Shown here one piece after another: positions 1 to 5,839 of a stretch of DNA of 8,583 nt; positions within the stretch are counted from its first letter, which is position 1, and every line of letters begins with the position of its first letter. The notes beneath the pieces are model-generated. The model searched no databases and was not told the origin of the DNA. It worked only from the letters and a program-made list of their open reading frames with translations. The stretch comes from Bryobacteraceae bacterium. Lineage in GTDB: Bacteria > Acidobacteriota > Terriglobia > Bryobacterales > Bryobacteraceae. The DNA is taken from the NCBI GenBank assembly GCA_947456995.1, contig CANGVB010000120.1:1-8583 (forward strand). Reading direction: 5' to 3'. Made by a program: the position numbers and the translations under genes.

Positions 1-401
1 GAGCTCTTGAGCGCGTTCACTATGGCAACAATGGCCACCAAGACGAGCACTCGGCCAAACAAATTCCAATACGGGATCAACGTACGAAGAAACAGCGTGG
101 ACAGCCCCCAATCGTCGATCACCCAAACGACGGCCGACGCGAGGCAACTCAAATAACTCCAGCGTTGGCCCAGGAACCAGGCTGCGTAAAGCGTCGGAAT
201 CAAGTAAAGCGCAAAGAGCGACAGATCTTTATCGACAACCAGATCGAAAGCCGCAACCCCGATGAATATGCCCGCGAAAATGGAAAACTGCATGAATCTT
301 GGCAACTGTTGAATTCGACCGATTGCCATCAAATAAGGCGCTGAAGTCTGGCTTGGATCATCGCCTGCCAAGGTGGCCGATGAGGGGGCTGAACTGATCA
401 T
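1..401 (-). CDS. Membrane sensor/signalling protein, N-terminal part (partial at window edge)
   Basis: An open frame on the minus strand runs from ATG at 401-399 through position 1 without a stop: 133 codons plus two bases, C-terminus missing. The start is supported by GAGG eight bases upstream; an internal Met at codon 25 (ATG 329-327) is a weaker alternative. After a polar N-terminus of about 35 residues there are three hydrophobic segments (about 39-55, 63-78 and 83-97) and a fourth at about 114-130. The central stretch, with FDLVVDKDLSLFALYLIP followed by AAWFLGQRW, resembles the membrane N-terminus found on many bacterial GGDEF diguanylate cyclases and histidine kinases. A cytoplasmic signalling domain would be expected beyond the edge, but none is visible here. 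That the protein is a membrane sensor is fairly secure; its output domain is inference. Confidence 0.72.
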   Translation of the reverse strand, partial: MISSAPSSATLAGDDPSQTSAPYLMAIGRIQQLPRFMQFSIFAGIFIGVAAFDLVVDKDLSLFALYLIPTLYAAWFLGQRWSYLSCLASAVVWVIDDWGLSTLFLRTLIPYWNLFGRVLVLVAIVAIVNALKS

Positions 402-521
402 TGGGATATCCTCACTGCGTCGCGCGAGACTTGGGCTCACACTTGATTGGACGAGCCGCAGCTGTCCGGCTAAATACTTTGCAGACCAAAAGCAATCTCT
501 GAGTCTGTATGCGAAGTCAGG
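402..521. other. Short intergenic region upstream of the membrane sensor
   Basis: These 120 bases lie between the sensor start and the U-tract of the terminator that closes the 131-aa gene. They must hold the sensor's own promoter if the terminator works. I saw no convincing -35/-10 pair and no gene; the only clear signal is the GAGG ribosome site just before the sensor ATG. Confidence 0.4.
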
Positions 522-579
522 CAAAAAAATCGCGGCTACCCAACAGGTTCGCCATCAATGGAACCCAAGGGTAGCCGCG
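522..579 (-). terminator. Rho-independent terminator of the secreted-protein pair
   Basis: A perfect 11-bp GC-rich stem is formed by 531-541 (CGCGGCTACCC) and 569-579 (GGGTAGCCGCG). Inside its 27-nt loop a second 5-bp stem, GGTTC (546-550) with GAACC (561-565), closes a 10-nt loop. Read on the minus strand, the stem is followed by one A and then seven T (529-523). It lies 14 bases beyond the stop codon of the 131-aa gene. This is a textbook intrinsic terminator for the minus-strand transcript, with a stacked inner hairpin that makes the loop unusually long. Confidence 0.88.
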
Positions 580-593
580 CTGGGTAACCTCAG

Positions 594-989
594 TCACTTA
601 ATGTGGATGACGTGGTGCTCGTGCTTTTCTTTAGTGGTAGCTACCAGGATTCCGTCAAAGCCTGGCTGCCAAATTTCAGAAAGTGTATATGTGTTGCCGG
701 CTTTGTCAAAGACGATCCGGGCATGAGTTGCCTCGGCATGCGATGAAGCTGCGAGTTCGGTCACGACCAGCGCCATGGCGTCAGCGTTCTTGCCTGAGGC
801 CATTACCACCACAGATTGACGATTGGCGTCGACTTGGAACTTGTATTCGCCTGGGGGCAACGTCTTAGTTGCCACTTGGAAGGCAAAAGGGACTTTGCAC
901 GTCACGGGACTGGCTGCGAATGCGGATGGAATGGCGAGGAAGACGGCCATGGAGATGGCTCCAAGTCGCGACAGAATATTGGGGTTCAT
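594..989 (-). CDS. Small secreted protein with His-rich C-terminus (function unknown)
   Basis: 131 aa. The ATG at 989 is preceded by AAGGA with seven bases between. Residues 1-25 form a Sec signal peptide: a short basic start, the hydrophobic run AISMAVFLAIP, then AFA before the likely cut at A26. The mature part is small and probably beta-rich, with VPFAFQVATKTLPPGEYKF at 33-51 and a later ARIVFDKAGNTYTLSEIW stretch. I associate this layout with a common family of unnamed secreted proteins in Acidobacteriota. The last residues (HEHHVIH, 123-129) hold four histidines in seven positions, which could bind a metal ion, though that is inference. One cysteine (C31) lies in the mature part. The gene is second in a two-gene unit, 54 bases after the 184-aa gene, and is closed by the terminator at 522-579. 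No enzymatic role can be read from the sequence. Confidence 0.85.
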   Translation of the reverse strand: MNPNILSRLGAISMAVFLAIPSAFAASPVTCKVPFAFQVATKTLPPGEYKFQVDANRQSVVVMASGKNADAMALVVTELAASSHAEATHARIVFDKAGNTYTLSEIWQPGFDGILVATTKEKHEHHVIHIK

Positions 990-1043
990 GAGAATGTCCT
1001 TCTTTCTTGGTTGGTTTCGGGTTGATCGCGGAACGACTACAAA

Positions 1044-1598
1044 CTAGTCAGCGAGTTTTTTGAAGAAATGCCCGACCTTGCGGCCGGCCTCTTCGGTGTA
1101 ATAGATAGTGATTTTTGCGGCTTTTTCGGTACCCTCTCCGAAATGCTTTCCCATTTCGACGGCAGACCGTTCGGTCAGCCCAAAAGTCAGCTCGGCTCCT
1201 TCGGCAGTTTTCACGGCAACCGTTTTGGCACTCCAATCGATAGCGCGAATGGTGCCCTTGACAGCTTTCAGCCCGTCTTTCCCCACATGGTCAATTTCCT
1301 CGACCGTCTTTTCCGTTCCCTTTGCGCTGTAGTGCACCGCGACTTCGCTTCCGACCTTCAAATCGTGAAACGCATTCGAGGTGCCTTTGGCTGCGGATTT
1401 CCCGGTACGGACTACAGCGTGCCCGGCAAGGCGGAAGGTATGCTCTACACCTTGTGCGGTCTTTACGACCATTAGCTTTGCATTGTGGTCGATTTTCTGA
1501 ACTCTTCCCTCTGTTACATCAATGCCATCTTGTGCCATCAAAGTTGGTAGAAACTGCATTGCGGTTCCCAAAAGCAGTAGCGTCATGAAGTTCTTCAT
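1044..1598 (-). CDS. Secreted two-repeat beta-domain protein (function unknown)
   Basis: 184 aa from ATG 1598-1596, chosen because AGGAG sits eight bases upstream and the N-terminus then reads as a signal peptide (MKNFMTLLLLGTAMQFLPTLMA, likely cut before Q23). The frame stays open further upstream to 1745, but that extension lacks a signal peptide and overlaps the divergent mgtC-like gene. The mature protein is an internal tandem duplication. GRVQKIDHNAKLMVVKTAQG (from residue 31) matches GTIRAIDWSAKTVAVKTAEG (from residue 115), each followed by a (H/L)TF(R/G)L strand and a later (A/T)(V/I)(H/Y)Y strand. This suggests two small beta-barrel (OB-like or DUF5666-like) domains. No catalytic motif and no cysteine is present, so a binding or structural role in the periplasm is the cautious reading. 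It is probably cotranscribed with the 131-aa secreted protein downstream. Confidence 0.83.
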   Translation of the reverse strand: MKNFMTLLLLGTAMQFLPTLMAQDGIDVTEGRVQKIDHNAKLMVVKTAQGVEHTFRLAGHAVVRTGKSAAKGTSNAFHDLKVGSEVAVHYSAKGTEKTVEEIDHVGKDGLKAVKGTIRAIDWSAKTVAVKTAEGAELTFGLTERSAVEMGKHFGEGTEKAAKITIYYTEEAGRKVGHFFKKLAD

Positions 1599-1686
1599 TT
1601 GTTCATCTCCTGGTACAAGTTTGTAGTTTCCAGTGAGTGCAATCGATACCTTCGTGAAGGTATAGCCAGACGGTCGCAGATAGTAG
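1599..1686. promoter_or_regulatory. Divergent promoter region between secreted-protein pair and mgtC-like gene
   Basis: These 88 bases separate two divergent starts and must carry the promoter of the leftward gene pair; they probably hold that of the rightward gene too. A strong AGGAG for the leftward gene lies at its left end. On the plus strand TATAGC (1661-1666) could be a -10 element, but its upstream -35 is poor (TGCAAT at 1638-1643). I could not assign either promoter with confidence. The standout element is the dyad listed separately at 1646-1663. Confidence 0.5.
1646..1663. promoter_or_regulatory. 18-bp perfect inverted repeat, candidate operator
   Basis: ATACCTTC-GT-GAAGGTAT: two perfect 8-bp arms around a 2-bp centre, located midway in the divergent intergenic region. 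It is 48 bases from the ATG of the 184-aa gene and 24 bases before the ATG of the mgtC-like gene. Its length and symmetry fit a site for a dimeric repressor or MerR-type activator; it could also form a small hairpin in either leader RNA. No T-run follows it, so a terminator is unlikely. Confidence 0.5.
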
Positions 1687-2181
1687 ATGTTTAGTAGTGT
1701 GGGTGAAATGATCAATTCTGAAATACAATCCGTGGGCTCCGACATTCTTCATCTGGGAATCGCTTACGCCCTCGCGCTTCCGATCGGATGGGATCGCGAG
1801 CGGGAAGCACATTCGGCAGGCTTGCGCACCTTCCCGATCGTTGCGGTGGCAGCCTGCGGATTCACGCTGCTGGGCACCGCATTGCCGGGAGCTTCCACGG
1901 AGGTCACCTCGAGACTTCTACAGGGGCTAATCACTGGAATCGGGTTTGTCGGCGGCGGTGCAATATTGCGGGATAGAGACGGGGTGACAGGCACCGCCAC
2001 CGCCGCCAGCATCTGGAATGTTGGCATTGTTGGTGCGTCTGTTGGGTTGGGCATTTATCATATCGCCGTGGTTCTGACGCTGTTCAATCTGATTACACTA
2101 AAGCTGCTTACTCCGTTTAAGCGGCGAATTGTTGATCTGGAGACCAAGCCAGATCAAGACACAACAAGCGGTGGCAGTTGA
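1687..2181 (+). CDS. MgtC/SapB family inner-membrane protein (short form)
   Basis: 164 aa from ATG 1687; a stop codon directly precedes it. An internal ATG at 1708 (residue 8) is a real alternative, since family members usually begin about 10-20 residues before the first helix; neither start has a good ribosome site. Family marks are ALPIGWDRERE (30-40), AGLRTFPIVAVAACG (44-58), GLITGIGFVGGGAILRDRD (80-98) and GTATAASIW (102-110), followed by NVGIVGASVGLG. These correspond to the conserved helices and the G-I-G-F-(L/V)-G-x-G motif of MgtC. The C-terminal soluble ACT-like domain of Salmonella MgtC is absent, as in many environmental homologues. MgtC proteins are linked to survival at low magnesium and to control of the F1Fo ATPase; which role applies here is unknown. 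The gene stands alone on the plus strand, convergent with the efflux operon. Confidence 0.9.
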   Translation: MFSSVGEMINSEIQSVGSDILHLGIAYALALPIGWDREREAHSAGLRTFPIVAVAACGFTLLGTALPGASTEVTSRLLQGLITGIGFVGGGAILRDRDGVTGTATAASIWNVGIVGASVGLGIYHIAVVLTLFNLITLKLLTPFKRRIVDLETKPDQDTTSGGS

Positions 2182-2423
2182 GCGAACATGGTGCATTCCT
2201 CCGAATTGGGGTGTCCGAACAAGAAACATGACAGCTCTAGATCAAGAACGAAACCGGCAATGGCAGGTTGCTGAAAGCGATTGCACTCGTTCTCCGCTCA
2301 GAAGCTGCGATGCGGGGATACAACTAATTGCATTTCCCGGGTTGCATTGCTGGCAGACTCCGGCCTGAACTTGAGTTCGTTCTGAAAGTTGCCGCCCGGT
2401 GCCAAGCCCCTGGTCACAGACAT
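2182..2423. other. Convergent intergenic region, no gene seen
   Basis: These 242 bases lie between the 3' ends of the mgtC-like gene and the efflux operon. Open frames crossing it are short and lack ribosome sites and recognisable sequence. I looked for a bidirectional terminator and found none: only small dyads such as GAACT-TG-AGTTC (2367-2378) and a direct repeat TTGCATT (2328-2334 and 2342-2348). Termination of both transcripts may be Rho-dependent. Confidence 0.5.
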
Positions 2424-2729
2424 TCACACGACCTCGACTTCGTGAAGCGTGAACAGGCCCTGAACAACAACGGCCTTAAGCTCCATCAGAATAGGCCGAA
2501 TGCGGGACTCGTCGTCGATCGCAGTGATGACGATGGGCCTGTCGTCTGATACCCCAAACAACCGCTTGCGATGGACCTTCCCATGTTCTCCGTACCCCAT
2601 CACTCCATGAGTTAGCGTGGCTCCAGCAATATCGAAGCGCATCAAGCGACGCAGGACATCTTCATGGAGGGGGACGTCGCCGATCCGGTCTGCCTCATTG
2701 AGATAGATAGTAAGTTGAAGCTTCTTCAT
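2424..2729 (-). CDS. DUF190 family protein, PII-like fold
   Basis: 101 aa, full length for PF02641. Family marks are the ADRIGDVPLHE stretch (13-23), the glycine-rich AGATLTHGVMGYG (35-47), a histidine at 53, VSDDRPIVITAIDDESRI (60-77) and the end strand GLFTLHEVEV (91-100). DUF190 proteins belong structurally to the PII/CutA-like superfamily of small trimers that bind ligands and touch membrane transporters. They are most often noted beside crcB fluoride-channel genes. Here the ATG overlaps the TGA of the RND pump gene (ATGA, 2729-2726), so it is last in the operon and likely translationally coupled to the pump. I infer a sensory or modulating role for the efflux pump; ligand and partner are not shown by the sequence. 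No signal peptide, so it is cytosolic. Confidence 0.9.
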   Translation of the reverse strand: MKKLQLTIYLNEADRIGDVPLHEDVLRRLMRFDIAGATLTHGVMGYGEHGKVHRKRLFGVSDDRPIVITAIDDESRIRPILMELKAVVVQGLFTLHEVEVV

Positions 2730-5700
2730 TGGGCGATCTCCTCTTTGGGGGGCGTGTCCCGCACAGTCAGGGCATACATACTGGGAAGTGCCAGCAAAGT
2801 CAAAAAGAGGGTGGACAGCAATCCACCTACTACCACGGTGGCGAGAGGGCGCTGGACATCCGATCCGATGCCGCTAGCGCGGGCAGCTGGAACCATGCCT
2901 AGCAGCGCGACCACAACCATCAGCAGCACCGGCCGAAGCTGGCTCAGCGAACCCCGCACAATAGCAACCCGGACCGGCAAATCCGGATCAGCCTGACGGA
3001 CACGATTGATCTCGGCAATCACCAGGACGCCGCTCATGACCGCCACTCCGAAGAGACTGATGAAGCCTACCGCCGCCGAAACGCTCAAGTTAATTTGACG
3101 CAAGTAGAGAAACAGGATTCCGCCAACAAGCGAGAAGGGCACATTCATGAGCACGAGGCCAGCGTACTTCGGGGAGCCAAACATGAAGAACAGCAACACG
3201 AAGATGATGGCAATAGTAATCGGCAGGATCACCGTCAAGCGCTTCTTTGCCCGCTGGAGATTCTCAAACTGGCCGCCCCAGGTTACCTCGTATCCCGGAG
3301 GCGGATGGATCGCCTTTTCAAAGCGCTTTTGAGCGTCATTGACAAAGCTGCCTTGGTCGCGTCCGCGGATGTTGGTGCGCACTGTGATCTGGCGTTGATT
3401 CTCCCGGCGGGCGATGATACTCGCTCCGTCCACCACTTTGATCTCCGCCAGCTGCGAAAGTGGCACTCGCCCACCTTCTCTGGTGGAAACCATGACGTTG
3501 CCGATGGCTGTGATGTTCTTGCGGGCTTCCGAGAGGTAACGCACCGTGATGTCAAATCGACGTTCGCCTTCGAACATAGTTCCCGCAGTGCGGCCGCCAA
3601 TGGCCATTTCGATCACGTCCTGCACATCGCGCACGTTGATGCCGTAACGGGCCACAGCTTGCCGGTCGATGCGAATTCTCAGTTGAGATTGATCGGCTTC
3701 CTGTTCGATCGCCGAATCGGCTGCGCCCGGCACCTTACGGATCAAGTCCAGAATTTTCTCCGCCTCGCTGCGCAACAACTTGAGATCCGGACCTCGCACG
3801 ATAACAGCCAAGTCTGCTGCGGAACCTGTCACAGACTCCGTAACGTTGTCGACGATTGGCTGTGTGAAGCTGAAAGCCGCACCGGGAATCTGCTCATTGA
3901 GTTTGTGGCTCAATGCTTCGATGAGTTTCGCCTTGTTCATCCCGGCAGGCCAGGTGTCGTAGGGCTTCAAGGCCACGAATACTTCGTTACGATTTGGACC
4001 ATAAGGATCCGTACCCGAATCGTTCCGCCCAGTCTGTGAGGAGACCAATTGCACCTCCGGGTAGAGCTTGACGACCTTGCGAATCTCTCCCGCCATCTGA
4101 GCCGACTTGTCGAGCGAAATACCAGGCGGCAACACGGCACGAATCCAGATTACGCCTTCGTCAAGGTTGGGCAAAAATTCGATCCCCAACGCACCCGCCA
4201 GTGCGAATGCCGCGACAACAATGCCGCCAGAAATGCCGAACACCATCCTGGGGCGACGCAAAGCTCGATTCAGAACGCTTTCATAGCGGCGGGCGAGCCA
4301 GGGCAAAAGCGGATTCTCCCAACTCTTGGCCCCGTTGCGGAACAGGTAAGTGGCGAGAACAGGGATGAGGGTCAAGGCCAGCAGCATCGACCCAAGAAGC
4401 GCATAGGAGACCGTGAAGGCCATCGGTGTAAACAACTTCCGTTCTACCCGCTCCAGCGTAAACAGAGGAATGTAGGCGGCGATAATAATGAGCAGCGAAA
4501 AGAATATGGGCCGCTCCACTTCCAGAGCTGCATCGCGAATTGCAGCCAGCACTCCGCCCTGATCCAGCAAGCCGTTGCGTTGCCTTTCATGGATGGTGTG
4601 AAGCACATGCTCCACCATCACGAGTGTGGCGTCGACAATGATGCCGAAGTCCAACGCCCCCAAGCTCAACAGGTTTGCCGGGATGCCGGTAAGATACATG
4701 CAGACGAAGGCGAACAAGAGAGACAGCGGTATGGTGACTGCGGTAAGCAGGGCGGCCCTTGCACTTCCCAGAAATAAAAAGAGCACAACCACGACAATCA
4801 GCAAACCTTCCAGTAGAGTGTGGGTTACCGTTTGCAGGGTGTTATTGACCAGGTCGGTACGATCGTAGATTGGTGAAATGGTCACTCCCTTAGGCAGGCG
4901 GTTCGCATTCAAGTCGTCCACTGCGGCTTTGATCGACTTAAGAACCTCCGTTGGATTCTCTCCGCGGCGCATCAGAACGATTCCTTCAATTCCACCGTTG
5001 CGTTCGCCCAGGCCGAAGATGCCTGTCTGCGGTGCGGCTGTAATGCCCACGCGGCCAACATCGCGGACAAATACTGGCACACCTTTCGATTCAGCCACCA
5101 CGACACTCTCGATGTCGGCGGAGTTCTCAATCAAACCAACGCCCCGAATCACCATCGACTGTTGCCTGTTGTCGAGCATAGCCCCGCCGGCGTTGCTGTT
5201 ATTCGCGCTGACGGCATCTGCGATCTGGGCAATGGAAAGACCATACTTTGACAAGGCCAAAGGGTCGATTTGAATTTGATATTGCTTGATCAGCCCGCCA
5301 AACGGGGTTACATCGGCAACGCCAGGCACTTGCAGGAAGCGGGGCTCCACCACCCAATCCTCCAATTCGCGTAACTTCATGGCGTCAAGACCTCCGCCCG
5401 AGAGGGTATAGCGATAAAGTTCACCGATCGGAGTCGAGAGTGGGCCGAGTGAAGGGGTTACTACGTCTGGGAGATCGGCGTCGCGAAGCTTCTCAAGAAC
5501 TACTTGCCGCGCAAAGTAGTCATCCGTGCCGTAATCGAAGGTCAGTTCTACTACCGATAAGCCAAAGATCGTGCGCGAACGGCGAGCAATCACATTCGGA
5601 GCGCTATTGAGAGCGCGTTCGATCGGTACGGTTACCTGCTGTTCGACTTCTTCGGCGGCCCGGCCAGGGTATTGAGAAATCACCACCACTTGGGTGTCGG

Positions 5701-5827
5701 AAATATCCGGGTAAGCTTCAATCTTCAATTGAGCAAAAGCCCAAAGCCCCGCGCCGATCAGTGTGAGTCCAATTAGGACAGTAATGAAGCGCTGCCGAAG
5801 AGCAAAACGCAAGAGTTGTGCAATCAC
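2726..5827 (-). CDS. czcA/cusA-like: HME-RND heavy-metal efflux pump, CzcA/CusA family
   Basis: 1033 aa, full length for the family. It starts at GTG 5827-5825 with AAGGA seven bases upstream. This inner-membrane proton-driven antiporter is the engine of a tripartite complex exporting metal cations. The N-terminal helix is followed by EAYPDISDTQVVVISQYPG (37-55), typical of HME-RND pumps. Transmembrane helix 4 carries DFGIIVDATLVMVEH (393-407): the acidic triad D393, D399 and E406 keeps the +6/+7 spacing of the D402/D408/E415 triad of Cupriavidus CzcA. However, the usual DGA and VEN are DAT and VEH here. The periplasmic part has SSQTGRNDSGTDPYGPN (596-612) and GGQFENLQRA (851-860), and the last helices hold SDVQRPLATVVVGG (989-1002). 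The CusA methionine set for Cu/Ag is not apparent, so a divalent cation is more likely, but the metal is unassigned. The gene lies 12 bases after the fusion-protein gene and overlaps DUF190 by 4 bases. Confidence 0.96.
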   Translation of the reverse strand: MIAQLLRFALRQRFITVLIGLTLIGAGLWAFAQLKIEAYPDISDTQVVVISQYPGRAAEEVEQQVTVPIERALNSAPNVIARRSRTIFGLSVVELTFDYGTDDYFARQVVLEKLRDADLPDVVTPSLGPLSTPIGELYRYTLSGGGLDAMKLRELEDWVVEPRFLQVPGVADVTPFGGLIKQYQIQIDPLALSKYGLSIAQIADAVSANNSNAGGAMLDNRQQSMVIRGVGLIENSADIESVVVAESKGVPVFVRDVGRVGITAAPQTGIFGLGERNGGIEGIVLMRRGENPTEVLKSIKAAVDDLNANRLPKGVTISPIYDRTDLVNNTLQTVTHTLLEGLLIVVVVLFLFLGSARAALLTAVTIPLSLLFAFVCMYLTGIPANLLSLGALDFGIIVDATLVMVEHVLHTIHERQRNGLLDQGGVLAAIRDAALEVERPIFFSLLIIIAAYIPLFTLERVERKLFTPMAFTVSYALLGSMLLALTLIPVLATYLFRNGAKSWENPLLPWLARRYESVLNRALRRPRMVFGISGGIVVAAFALAGALGIEFLPNLDEGVIWIRAVLPPGISLDKSAQMAGEIRKVVKLYPEVQLVSSQTGRNDSGTDPYGPNRNEVFVALKPYDTWPAGMNKAKLIEALSHKLNEQIPGAAFSFTQPIVDNVTESVTGSAADLAVIVRGPDLKLLRSEAEKILDLIRKVPGAADSAIEQEADQSQLRIRIDRQAVARYGINVRDVQDVIEMAIGGRTAGTMFEGERRFDITVRYLSEARKNITAIGNVMVSTREGGRVPLSQLAEIKVVDGASIIARRENQRQITVRTNIRGRDQGSFVNDAQKRFEKAIHPPPGYEVTWGGQFENLQRAKKRLTVILPITIAIIFVLLFFMFGSPKYAGLVLMNVPFSLVGGILFLYLRQINLSVSAAVGFISLFGVAVMSGVLVIAEINRVRQADPDLPVRVAIVRGSLSQLRPVLLMVVVALLGMVPAARASGIGSDVQRPLATVVVGGLLSTLFLTLLALPSMYALTVRDTPPKEEIAQ

Positions 5828-5839
5828 TGTTGTATCCTT

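Noticed and set aside
373..726. 117-codon plus-strand frame near the left end
   Set aside because: It crosses the terminator hairpin and runs antisense to both the sensor N-terminus and the 131-aa gene; no ribosome site or recognisable sequence.
1599..1745. Upstream extension of the 184-aa secreted protein to an ATG at 1745
   Set aside because: The extension removes the signal peptide from the N-terminus, overlaps the divergent mgtC-like gene, and the AGGAG site points to the ATG at 1598.
2242..2427. 61-codon minus-strand frame in the convergent intergenic region
   Set aside because: No ribosome site, Cys/Gln-rich random-looking product, and no coupling to neighbours.
3095..4039. 314-codon open frame on the plus strand
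   Set aside because: It lies wholly antisense to the certain pump gene; its product is His/Arg/Gln-rich with no recognisable domain, typical of a codon-bias shadow.
4049..4777. 242-codon open frame on the plus strand
   Set aside because: Also antisense inside the pump gene, very rich in Arg/Gln/His/Asn, with no ribosome site or family resemblance.
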